From JAWLHU01 sp049325315 (GTDB lineage Bacteria > Bacillota > Sulfobacillia > Symbiobacteriales > Symbiobacteriaceae), in NCBI GenBank assembly GCA_049325315.1, contig JBMONB010000197.1:115536-179535 (forward strand): 64,000 nt of DNA, read 5' to 3'. Below the pieces are notes generated by a model. The model had not been told where the DNA came from. It ran no database searches and saw only the letters and a program-made list of their open reading frames with translations. Of the stretch, positions 24,547-31,289 are shown piece after piece (position 1 is the first letter of the stretch; the number at the start of each line of letters is the position of its first letter). The position numbers and the translations under genes were made by a program.

Positions 24547-24605
24547 AGGAGTGCCTCCCCCTTTCTTCGGTACCAGTATGTATGAAGGTAAACTTCGTTT
24601 TCTCT

Positions 24606-24641
24606 GAGTAAACATTACCACGCGGGTTTACTCTGAGTCAA
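24606..24641 (-). promoter_or_regulatory. Promoter and inverted repeat upstream of the sigma factor gene
   Basis: Minus strand: -35 TTGACT (24636-24641), 18-base spacer, -10 TAATGT (24612-24617). GAGTAAAC (24606-24613) and GTTTACTC (24626-24633) form a perfect 8-bp inverted repeat that covers the -10 box, a plausible operator. Confidence 0.45.
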
Positions 24642-24740
24642 CGGGGTTTGCCACAAGAAAACACGACTTTTGTGAGACAGATGTATAAGAACGGCTAATT
24701 GTCGGTGCCCAGGAGAGACTAAGGGGCGGAGGTGTTGACG

Positions 24741-24896
24741 GTGAGCGAACAGCCACAGGGTTGTACGGGTGAACGCTGCAAGTCTGCCGGCACATACAGT
24801 TCACCGGCGGGCGGCAAGCGGTACTTCGACGAAGGGGAGTCGTTTGGTCCGTGCCCGATCACCGGGAAGGAGACCCGCTGGGAGCGGGTGACCTGA
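24741..24896 (+). CDS. Small zinc-ribbon-like (YjzC-type) protein
   Basis: 51 residues from GTG 24741, eight bases after GGAGG. It reads CTGERCKSAGTYSSPAGGK, then FDEGESFGPCPITGKETRW. The pattern CKxxGxY ... (D/E)GexF-PCP ... W matches a family of very small Firmicute proteins with a degenerate zinc ribbon; the middle CxxC pair is lost here. Function unknown. A GC-rich hairpin (24901-24922) follows. Confidence 0.6.
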   Translation: MSEQPQGCTGERCKSAGTYSSPAGGKRYFDEGESFGPCPITGKETRWERVT

Positions 24897-24900
24897 ACGA

Positions 24901-24922
24901 GTCCCGGCCTTCGTGCCGGGAC
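24901..24922 (+). terminator. Probable terminator
   Basis: GTCCCGGC (24901-24908) and GCCGGGAC (24915-24922) form an 8-bp stem with a six-base loop five bases after the small gene. The T-tract is poor. The rest of the gap to 25117 shows nothing further. Confidence 0.5.
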
Positions 24923-25117
24923 AGTTCGGCAAATGACACACTCTTCTGTACCTAGCATGCCTCAATATAGTACTTTAGTCTATCCGACGCGAGTCGGAGT
25001 TGAAATACCACAGGGACCCTATCTGTAACCGCTCCTCGCCCCATACCATCACCTCGCTCTCTGCAGCTACAATCAATCTGTAAAATTGTGTGGCGGGCAG
25101 GAGGCGATTCGTCGGCC

Positions 25118-25747
25118 ATGAATACCCCCGGTTTTCTCCCATCAAACGGGCGGAATTCAATTGTCCGCTCGGTTACGGAGGCGCTGGCGCAGATTGAGCA
25201 GTGTGCGGAACTGGCCGGTGATAACCAGCAGGTACAGGCGCTGCTTGATTCGGTCTGTGACAAGCTCCGCCGCACGGTGCGCGAACTCCGGCAGGAGGAG
25301 TCGCCGCTGGGGAGCGTGCTCTTAGACAGCCGTGACTTGAAGGGCAGCCTGGAGCGATTGACCCTGTACGCCCGACAGGTGCTTGGGGCCCCTTTGGAAT
25401 CGTTCATCGATGAAAACATCGGGCAGGCGCTCACGACGGCCCAGGCGACCCATGTGCTGCAGGTGGTGCAGGAGGCGCTCTGTAACGCCGTTCTGCACGC
25501 CGGGGCCTCCCGCATGGCCCTGCGGGCGGAGGTGGAGCAGAACCGTCTGGTGGTCCGTATCTCGGACGATGGGCGGGGCTTCGACGTAAAGCGGGCTCGC
25601 CGGCTGTTCCAGGGGGGCCTGGCGACCATGCAGCAGCGGGTGGATGCGGCCCGGGGGCTGCTTCAGGTGGAGAGCGCTCCGGGGGCCGGCAGCATCATTA
25701 CGCTGACCGTTCCGCTTCGGGGGCGCGAGCACCGGCAGCGGGCCTGA
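25118..25747 (+). CDS. Histidine-kinase-like ATPase, lacking a recognisable H-box
   Basis: 209 residues from ATG 25118 (an AGGAGG lies 13 bases upstream). The C-terminal HATPase domain is clear: VVQEALCNAVLHAGASRMALRAE (N-box), RISDDGRGFDVKRAR (G1) and GGLATMQQRVDAARGLLQVESAPGAGSIITLTVPL (G2), close to NarX/LiaS/DegS sensor kinases. The preceding helical region has VCDKLRRTVRELRQEES where HisKA_3 kinases have a phospho-accepting ExHD motif; no His is present there. No response regulator gene is adjacent. It may act as an anti-sigma-type kinase, or be a kinase whose partner is elsewhere. Confidence 0.75.
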   Translation: MNTPGFLPSNGRNSIVRSVTEALAQIEQCAELAGDNQQVQALLDSVCDKLRRTVRELRQEESPLGSVLLDSRDLKGSLERLTLYARQVLGAPLESFIDENIGQALTTAQATHVLQVVQEALCNAVLHAGASRMALRAEVEQNRLVVRISDDGRGFDVKRARRLFQGGLATMQQRVDAARGLLQVESAPGAGSIITLTVPLRGREHRQRA

Positions 25748-25832
25748 GTGTAATCGGTTTTGAGCCTTCCGCAGGAACATTGGCGACTGGTGCGTAAACT
25801 GTTACCAGTAGCAAACCTGCCGGGGGGATTCT

Positions 25833-26255
25833 GTGGAAACGCGGCTTGCTCGGTTGGAGAAGGCGGTCGCACAGCTGCAGGCGGAGAATGAACAGCTCAG
25901 GCAGCGGGTGGCGGATTTGGCGGCCCGGCTGCCGGGTGAGGAGATCTTGGATCCGGTGGAATCGGCCACCCCGTCGGGCAGGTGGAAGGCGCAGATGCGT
26001 AGCCGCTGGCCACTGGTGGCGGTGGCGCTGACCATCGCTGTGCCGCTGGTGGCGCTGACGGTCTGGCACCTCGACGCCTTCTGGTCAACGGCGATTGGGT
26101 TCCTGAATGGTTTACTACTATACTATATTGGTCCAAAGGCGTGGGCGCTTCTGATCGAAGGGCTCTTTCGCGCGATTCCGGCCGTTTTGTTCGGGCAGGC
26201 GACCCGGATTGCCCTCGACCGGTTTCGGGCCCGCCGGCACCGTCGGGGGGCGTAA
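25833..26255 (+). CDS. Membrane protein with N-terminal coiled coil, unknown
   Basis: 140 residues. The first 35 form a heptad coiled coil (LARLEKAVAQLQAENEQLRQRVADLAARL), followed by a basic linker and two hydrophobic segments (about 63-82 and 85-105), then a helical tail ending RRHRRGA. Start GTG 25833 behind GGGGGGAT. Family not recognised. It follows the kinase-like gene by 85 bases. Confidence 0.6.
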   Translation: METRLARLEKAVAQLQAENEQLRQRVADLAARLPGEEILDPVESATPSGRWKAQMRSRWPLVAVALTIAVPLVALTVWHLDAFWSTAIGFLNGLLLYYIGPKAWALLIEGLFRAIPAVLFGQATRIALDRFRARRHRRGA

Positions 26256-26262
26256 CATAACT

Positions 26263-26302
26263 CCGGCTATGGCGGGGAGACTAACGGTAGACCCATAGCC
26301 GG
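26263..26302 (+). promoter_or_regulatory. Hairpin abutting the ribosome site of the small spore-like gene
   Basis: CCGGCTATGG (26263-26272) and CCATAGCCGG (26293-26302) form a perfect 10-bp stem with a 20-base loop. The right arm runs into GGGAGGTG (26301-26308), so folding could limit ribosome access to ATG 26316. No T-run follows, so it is not a terminator. Confidence 0.45.
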
Positions 26303-26315
26303 GAGGTGAGCGAGC

Positions 26316-26537
26316 ATGATTGTCCCACGAGTGACGCCGGCCCGCGATACCACCGTTCCAGCTGCTCCCGGGCTTCAGGATAATCCCTCGCTGAGCCAAC
26401 TGACGGTCGAGCGTCTGGGCATGGAGGTAGCGGGGGAGCTGGGGGTGGACCCCAACAACCTGGCGGCTTACGGGCTGACGGCAGAAAAGATCGACCAGTA
26501 CGAGGCCTCGACCCATTCGGGTACCCAGAACGGCTGA
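26316..26537 (+). CDS. Small protein, possible alpha/beta-type SASP relative
   Basis: 73 residues. The segment QLTVERLGMEVAGELGVDPNNLAAYGLTAEKIDQY resembles the first conserved helix of alpha/beta-type small acid-soluble spore proteins (MKxEIAxELGV), which coat spore DNA and carry a Glu-containing GPR protease site. The second SASP block (GGxITKRLV) is not visible, so the assignment is weak; another possibility is an unrelated two-helix protein. The nearby germination operon makes a spore role plausible. RBS GGGAGGTG precedes ATG 26316, and a terminator follows. Confidence 0.45.
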   Translation: MIVPRVTPARDTTVPAAPGLQDNPSLSQLTVERLGMEVAGELGVDPNNLAAYGLTAEKIDQYEASTHSGTQNG

Positions 26538-26545
26538 TCTTCTGG

Positions 26546-26582
26546 CGGTTGCTCTCTTATGAGGGCAGCCGTTGTTGTCTTT
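26546..26582 (+). terminator. Terminator of the small spore-like gene
   Basis: CGGTTGCTCTC (26546-26556) pairs with GAGGGCAGCCG (26561-26571) with two G-U pairs valid only on the plus strand, then TTGTTGTCTTT. Confidence 0.75.
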
Positions 26583-26598
26583 ACCGGGTCTTCTTGGC

Positions 26599-26867
26599 GT
26601 GTATGCGGTGAACGAGTGCCAGGGCAGGTCGGGGTCGGTTGACTACGCCGGCGCGGACCGCCGCCTCTTGGGTAGGGGGGCGGTCTGTGGCCTGTGGCCG
26701 GGGCGATCCGAAGCCCATCCTTGGGCTCGGATCGCCCGTTCAGCGGGTCGGGGGCGACATCCTTGTCGCCCCCTCCATGTGTGCGGCCACATGCCACAGA
26801 CCTTTGGTGGTCGGCGGCGGAAGGCGCCGGCTCCATCAACCGACCCCTCCGTTTGCACCGCATACAC
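26599..26867. ncRNA. Large nested palindrome, candidate structured RNA or mobile palindrome
   Basis: In the gap between convergent genes, five nested arms pair in order: GTGTATGCGGTG (26599-26610) with 26856-26867; GGGGTCGGTTGA (26631-26642) with 26836-26847; GCCGGCGC (26647-26654) with 26824-26831; CCGCCGCC (26658-26665) with 26813-26820; and a 19-base arm (26682-26700) with 26784-26802 (18 of 19 pair). Inside this stem stand two hairpins, 26701-26737 (16 bp) and 26750-26773 (10 bp), both with the four-base loop TCCT (AGGA on the minus strand). No open frame of note lies here. Strand is unresolved: T-rich sequence (GCTTTTTTG near 26937) follows on the plus side. Confidence 0.6.
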
Positions 26868-26971
26868 TTTGCCTTGCCTGGTCTTGGCGGCTGCCTGCTT
26901 GGGGCAACCTCTACCTTCTGTCCCCCTCACCTTTGCTTTTTTGTGGGGTCTGGAGTCTTGGTCCTTTTTGG

Positions 26972-28375
26972 TTACAGGGTGAAGGTTCCTCCGTCGGATT
27001 CGATCAGTTGGAGGATCTGTTCTTCCTCGCCGGTTTCGGCGTTGATGTAGACCAGCCAGGTCTCGTTGCCCATGCGGCCCAGGAACTCGTAGGCCAGGGT
27101 TTCGCCGGTGCCGGCTAAATCTGGGATCATGGTTAGCTGAACCCTTTGGATCTCCAGGTCGGGGTTGACCTGGGCTTCGGCCTTGTTGGGGGGGAGCTTG
27201 GGCTGGGCGATGGTCCGGGACTTGTGGTGCATGAGGTACTGGCGGGCGTCTACGGACAGGATCTCGCCGTTATCCATGGCTACCTTGACCTTGATCTGGT
27301 CGGGGTAGAGCAGGACGCCGTTCTCTCTTGCCGCGTAGGCGATGGTGGCGGTGCCGTCTTGGACCTGGCCGTAGGTGGGGATCGTGTTTTGGTACCCGAT
27401 CTTGGCCAGGTACTCCTGGCCGATGGACCTGGCCCGGGTCAGGTCCATGGTGGGGGCGCCGACCATTCGGGCGTTCAGGATCTGGAGGAGATGGCCACCG
27501 TTCTTGGTGATATCCACCGTGACGGTGTAGGCGTCACCCCTGGCGTCGGCGGGGGTTAGCTGGAAGGACCAGGCGGGGATCGTGCCGTTTACCTCGACGA
27601 CCGCTGCGGTGTTGTGGGTGGTGGCCTGCGGGAAGTAACCGGGCATGCGGGCGGCGGCGTCGGCCTGGGTTACGGGCATGCCGGAGACGGCGGGGGTGGC
27701 CCGGTCGACATGGTCGGAGAAGGGGCCGTCATAGATGAGAACCGGCATCTTCTCCATGGCTTCCCCCACCGCTTGGAACCCGCCCTGGACCATGGAGGCG
27801 GGGGGCTGGTCGGAGGGGTTGGGCTTGGCCGGGCTTGTCGGGCCGCGGACCAGGTTGGCCCAGTTGAACCTGGGGGGCTCGTGCCAGCGGAAGATCCCCT
27901 CGTTGTACTCTGCCATGATCTGATTCATGTGTTCGCTGAGGTTAGCCGACTCCTGGCGGAGCCTTGCCAGTTCTGCCCGTTCGTTCGGGGTCATCATCCG
28001 GCCGGCTGCCTCGTTGCGCAGGAGGGAGAGGGAGAAGTCGCCCACCTGCTGGAGGAACTTGCCCGTGGTGGCTGAAAGCTGTGCCGGGAGCGGTAGGCTC
28101 GTGAACTCATCCACCGCCGCTGCGGCGTGCCGGTTGACGTCGGCCATGTAGCGCATGTTCTGCATGACATTGCCGGTCACCAGCCCCTTGCCGAGGGTCG
28201 CTTGAATCTGTTCCACGTGGTAGGCCAGATCGACGAAGCTGCGCTGCCGCTCCGCTTCCAGGGCGTTGGCCAGGTCGCGGCTGTGGGCGTTGAGCCGCCA
28301 GGTCCATCCTCCCCAGATGGCCAGAGCGACTGCGGCCAGAAGGCCGACCGGTAACCAGAAGCCGATCTTACGCAT
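26972..28375 (-). CDS. ypeB: Germination protein YpeB
   Basis: 467 residues. One N-terminal membrane helix (about 8-26) anchors a largely helical region (30-200), followed by three PepSY-like repeats (about 235-465; e.g. ADARGDAYTVTVDITKNGG, ARSIGQEYLAKIGY and WLVYINAETGEEEQILQL). YpeB is needed to place and protect the cortex-lytic enzyme SleB in the dormant spore and is processed on germination. It follows sleB with a 12-base gap, the standard gene order. The structured element described above lies in its 3' flank. Confidence 0.9.
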   Translation of the reverse strand: MRKIGFWLPVGLLAAVALAIWGGWTWRLNAHSRDLANALEAERQRSFVDLAYHVEQIQATLGKGLVTGNVMQNMRYMADVNRHAAAAVDEFTSLPLPAQLSATTGKFLQQVGDFSLSLLRNEAAGRMMTPNERAELARLRQESANLSEHMNQIMAEYNEGIFRWHEPPRFNWANLVRGPTSPAKPNPSDQPPASMVQGGFQAVGEAMEKMPVLIYDGPFSDHVDRATPAVSGMPVTQADAAARMPGYFPQATTHNTAAVVEVNGTIPAWSFQLTPADARGDAYTVTVDITKNGGHLLQILNARMVGAPTMDLTRARSIGQEYLAKIGYQNTIPTYGQVQDGTATIAYAARENGVLLYPDQIKVKVAMDNGEILSVDARQYLMHHKSRTIAQPKLPPNKAEAQVNPDLEIQRVQLTMIPDLAGTGETLAYEFLGRMGNETWLVYINAETGEEEQILQLIESDGGTFTL

Positions 28376-28387
28376 CTGAGACTCCCC

Positions 28388-29083
28388 TTACTTGGCGAAG
28401 ACGTGGTCGCCGATTTGCTTGATGATGGGTCGGGACCAGATCCACTTGGAGACCGGCTTGTAGGGGTTCCAGAAGAAGACTGCCCCGCCGGAGGGATCCC
28501 AACCGTTGAGGGCATCCTGCGCCGCCCGGCGGCTGCTGGCCGGTACCGGCTGGTAGATAGTGCCGTTGGAGACCGATTCGAAGGCGTGGGTTTGGTAGAC
28601 CACACCGGCCAGGGTGTTGGGGAAGCGGGAGTCCCGAATCCGGTTCAGGATCACCGCCCCGACCGCCACCTGCCCCTCATAGGGCTCTCCCTTGGCCTCT
28701 GCCGCGATCACCCGCGCCAGCAGGTCCAGATCGCCGTTTCGCGTGGCGGTTCTCGGCGTGCCGCCCCCACGTCGGGGCGCTGTCGCGCGCCTGCCAGGAT
28801 CCTCGCCCAGGCCCCGCCAGGTGGCCGGACCGACCACGCCGTCTACCCGCAGGCCGTTGCGCCGCTGGAAGAGCGTCACGGCGGCGTACATCTGGCGGCC
28901 GTAGATACAGTCGACCGCCCCTCGGTAATATCCCCATGCCTTCAGCTTGCGCTGAGCCAGACAGACGTCGTTGCCGCGGCTGCCCCACCGCAGCGTGGCG
29001 TGCGGAGCCGCCCCAGCCTGCCATGGAAAGGAAACCACGAGCAGCATGGTAAGCAGAGCCCCGACTGCAATGCGCTTGCCCAC
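28388..29083 (-). CDS. sleB: Spore cortex-lytic enzyme SleB
   Basis: 231 residues from GTG 29083, which follows AAAGGGG by eight bases; the open frame extends further but without a start signal. A signal peptide (RIAVGALLTMLLVVSFPWQAGA) precedes a peptidoglycan-binding domain (about 30-90, ending DGVVGPATWRGLG). The C-terminal hydrolase domain has LLARVIAAEAKGEPYEGQVAVGAVILNR with the catalytic Glu, and ends in NPYKPVSKWIWSR ... IGDHVFAK, characteristic of SleB/CwlJ lytic transglycosylases. It degrades muramic-delta-lactam cortex during germination. Upstream minus-strand sequence GGCATA-18-CACCTTA faintly resembles a sigma-G promoter. Confidence 0.95.
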   Translation of the reverse strand: MGKRIAVGALLTMLLVVSFPWQAGAAPHATLRWGSRGNDVCLAQRKLKAWGYYRGAVDCIYGRQMYAAVTLFQRRNGLRVDGVVGPATWRGLGEDPGRRATAPRRGGGTPRTATRNGDLDLLARVIAAEAKGEPYEGQVAVGAVILNRIRDSRFPNTLAGVVYQTHAFESVSNGTIYQPVPASSRRAAQDALNGWDPSGGAVFFWNPYKPVSKWIWSRPIIKQIGDHVFAK

Positions 29084-29164
29084 GATCTGTACCCCTTTCC
29101 TCAATCCGAGATGGTCGTCTTGCTCCCCTAAGGTGCCACACGGCGAGGGTTGATATGCCACCGG

Positions 29165-29193
29165 TTGATTCGCTCGGGTCCCGAGGTTATAAT
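29165..29193 (+). promoter_or_regulatory. Sigma-A promoter of the TPP riboswitch-thiT transcript
   Basis: -35 TTGATT (29165-29170), 17-base spacer, -10 TATAAT (29188-29193). Transcription would begin near 29200, about 24 bases before the aptamer. Confidence 0.8.
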
Positions 29194-29223
29194 TGGAACA
29201 GCGCACACATATGGAAAGCAGGC

Positions 29224-29313
29224 CGCTAGGGGAGCCGTAGAGTCGGCTGAGAACCGGGGTATAACCCTGGGACCCTAATCACCTGATCCGGATTATACCG
29301 GCGTAGGGAAGCG
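29224..29313 (+). ncRNA. TPP riboswitch (THI element)
   Basis: The conserved parts occur in order: CTAGGGGAGCC, GGCTGAGA, CCCTGGGACCCTAATCACC, TGATCCGGATTATACCGG and GCGTAGGGAAGCG. P1 is CGCT (29224-29227) with AGCG (29310-29313). It lies about 95 bases before thiT. A following hairpin, GCGAG...CTCGC (29311-29349) with T-rich sequence after it, overlaps the P1 3' strand and could be the expression platform. Confidence 0.95.
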
Positions 29314-29406
29314 AGTTCTGTGGCGCTCCGTCAGGAGACCGCAGCTCGCTGGGCTGTGGTTATTTATTTGTCGCGTGTGCGTAATCCTGATGGGAGGTGC
29401 CTCTTC

Positions 29407-29958
29407 ATGTCTGATTCCCGCACTCGGCTGCTCCGGCTCGTGGAAACCGCCGTCATGATCGGTCTGGCTGTGGCTCTGTCTGAGGTGAAGCTGTTCAAGA
29501 TGCCCTATGGGGGCTCGGTGACCGCCGGCAGCATGATTCCGCTGCTGCTGGTGGCCCTGCGCTATGGCGCTCCGTGGGGCATGCTGGCCGGTGCGCTGGC
29601 CGGGCTGGCCAACTACCTGATTGACCCCTACTTCGTCCACCCGGCTCAGGTGCTGCTCGACTACCCGCTCGCCTTCGGCGCCCTCGGCCTGGCCGGCCTG
29701 GCCAGCGGCAAGTCGGACGCCCTGGCCGCCTGGGCTGGCTCCCTCGCCCTGGGAGGCCGCATGCTGATGCACGTAATCTCCGGTGTGGTCTTCTTCGCTG
29801 AGTATGCCCCGGAGGGTCAGCACCCGCTGGTCTACTCGGTTCTGTACAACGGCGCCTACATGATTCCGGAACTGATCATCAGCGGCGCGCTCCTTATGTT
29901 CCTGCTCCCGGCGCTCCGCCGGGCGCTGCCTACGGGGATTCGGGCGCAGAACAGCTAA
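29407..29958 (+). CDS. thiT: Thiamine ECF transporter S component ThiT
   Basis: 183 residues from ATG 29407, nine bases after GGGAGGTG. Six predicted membrane helices. The family features are VETAVMIGLAVALSEVKLFKMPYGGSVTAGSMIPLLLVALRYG (helix 1 to loop 1) and the C-terminal YNGAYMIPELIISG, which supplies aromatic residues of the thiamine site. The S component binds thiamine and uses the shared EcfAAT module, which is not in this window. TPP riboswitch control directly supports thiamine as substrate. Confidence 0.95.
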   Translation: MSDSRTRLLRLVETAVMIGLAVALSEVKLFKMPYGGSVTAGSMIPLLLVALRYGAPWGMLAGALAGLANYLIDPYFVHPAQVLLDYPLAFGALGLAGLASGKSDALAAWAGSLALGGRMLMHVISGVVFFAEYAPEGQHPLVYSVLYNGAYMIPELIISGALLMFLLPALRRALPTGIRAQNS

Positions 29959-29973
29959 GTGGTCACAATAAGA

Positions 29974-30004
29974 GCGGGCGGCCATTCCTGGCCGCCCGCG
30001 TTTT
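29974..30004 (+). terminator. Terminator after thiT
   Basis: GCGGGCGGCC (29974-29983) and GGCCGCCCGC (29990-29999) form a perfect 10-bp stem with a six-base loop, then GTTTTCGTCTC. Confidence 0.85.
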
Positions 30005-30058
30005 CGTCTCTACTTGTGGAAAACTGTGTGGGATCAGGGTTCAAAGGAGGGGGTCCTT

Positions 30059-30181
30059 ATGCGGCGGCGATGGAATCCCGCCCTGCTGGTCGGCATCGCC
30101 ATTCTGGCACTCTGGGTGGGCGTCTGGCTAATCGGGTACCTGATGGGCTTCTCGGGCGAGCCTCGAACTTTCGGCAAGTAG
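30059..30181 (+). CDS. Small single-pass membrane protein, 40 residues
   Basis: ATG 30059 follows AAAGGAGGGGG. The product begins MRRRWNPALLVGIAILALW, a basic N-terminus and one membrane helix, and ends GFSGEPRTFGK. A strong ribosome site and sensible topology support a real gene. Function unknown. It lies between the thiT terminator and the convergent cupredoxin gene. Confidence 0.6.
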   Translation: MRRRWNPALLVGIAILALWVGVWLIGYLMGFSGEPRTFGK

Positions 30182-30200
30182 CAGTGGAGCTTGGCCGGGT

Positions 30201-30728
30201 CTACGGTTCCACGATGAGCGGACCGATAATCACCCGCCCGTTGCCCAGGTGGCTGTGGTACCAGTGGGTGCCGGCCCGCGCGGGGCGGAACTGGAAGTCG
30301 GAGGTGCCGCCTGGCGGGATCGGTTCGTCGCTCAGGCGGATGGCGCTGCTGGTCCCGGCGGGCAGCGCGATACCATGCCAGTGCACGGTGGCGGGCTGGT
30401 CCAGCCCGTTCCGGACACGGAAGCGGGCAAGCTCTCCCTCTCTCACCTGAAGCACGGGGCCCTGGACCATACCGTCTGCCTCCCGCAGCACCAGGTCGTA
30501 GGTGGGCAGGCCCTCCTCCATGCGGGGCTCCAGGGGTCGCTGGTCGAGGCCCATCCCGGCGCTGAGGGGCGAGGGATCTGATTCGGGTCGGGCGGCGGGG
30601 CCGTGCCTCAAGGGGTCGCGCACCGCCCCGGGGCCCCTGGTCCAGTTGAGGGTGTAGTAGCTGAGGCCGGCGCCGATGAGCAGAGTGAGGGCGAGGTACC
30701 CGACAACTTGGCGCAGGTGACGGTTCAT
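30201..30728 (-). CDS. Membrane-anchored single-domain cupredoxin (multicopper-oxidase-like N-domain)
   Basis: About 175 residues from ATG 30728 (RBS GGAGG). An N-terminal membrane anchor (about 8-25) and a Pro-rich linker lead to one plastocyanin-like domain: YDLVLREADGMVQGPVLQVREGELARFRVRNGLDQPATVHWHGIAL, given as residues about 85-130, then HWYHSHLGNGRVIIGPLIVEP at the C-terminus. HWHG and HWYHSH are the type 2/3 copper ligands of laccases, but the domains carrying the remaining ligands and the type 1 site are absent. It could bind copper, or complete an oxidase with another protein. ATGA overlap couples it to the preceding gene. Confidence 0.75.
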   Translation of the reverse strand: MNRHLRQVVGYLALTLLIGAGLSYYTLNWTRGPGAVRDPLRHGPAARPESDPSPLSAGMGLDQRPLEPRMEEGLPTYDLVLREADGMVQGPVLQVREGELARFRVRNGLDQPATVHWHGIALPAGTSSAIRLSDEPIPPGGTSDFQFRPARAGTHWYHSHLGNGRVIIGPLIVEP

Positions 30729-31138
30729 CGTCCTCCGCCTCCCGCCATGTTGCTTAGACGGGCCAGGACCGGGACCCACCGCTCCACCGTCTCCCGGGAA
30801 CGCTCACCGAGGGAGACCCCGGTGGGCGAACCGGCGCCGCTGCTGATCGCATCCTCCGGGTGCGGATAGAAGGCAAAACAGGACCGGCCCGGCGCATCGG
30901 GGTCCGGGAAGAGGTAGTACGGATAGTACCCGTTCGGGCTATAGTCATCGCCCCAGCCCTGGGTGTCGGGCGTGTCGGGCTCGTGAGCCAGGGCGTAGCC
31001 CTCTCGCTCCAGTTGGGCCGAGAACCGGTGCGGGTCGACGGCGAACGGCAAATGAACCCGCACCTGCCCGTCTTCCAGGGTCACCGGGCAGGCAATGCCG
31101 CCCGCGGTGATCAGGTCAACTCCGTTCCGATTGGTCAT
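30725..31138 (-). CDS. Unknown protein coupled to the cupredoxin gene
   Basis: 137 residues, soluble. Notable are a Tyr/Pro-rich stretch (YSPNGYYPYYLFPDPD) and a conserved-looking CFAFYPHPEDA with the only downstream Cys. Its TGA overlaps the cupredoxin ATG (ATGA), so the two are translated together and probably act together. No signal peptide, no known family. It is divergent from the dacF-like gene. Confidence 0.65.
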   Translation of the reverse strand: MTNRNGVDLITAGGIACPVTLEDGQVRVHLPFAVDPHRFSAQLEREGYALAHEPDTPDTQGWGDDYSPNGYYPYYLFPDPDAPGRSCFAFYPHPEDAISSGAGSPTGVSLGERSRETVERWVPVLARLSNMAGGGGR

Positions 31139-31289
31139 GCTCCATCATCCTTCTCGTCGGCGATCTCTTATGGGTAGCATGCCCGAAGGGAACGGACAGC
31201 GCCGATGTAAAAGGTTCATCGACTACCAGCAGCGAACAGATTCTGTGATGACCCCTTTGCGCACTCTACAAGATGTGGGGGGTTTCTGC

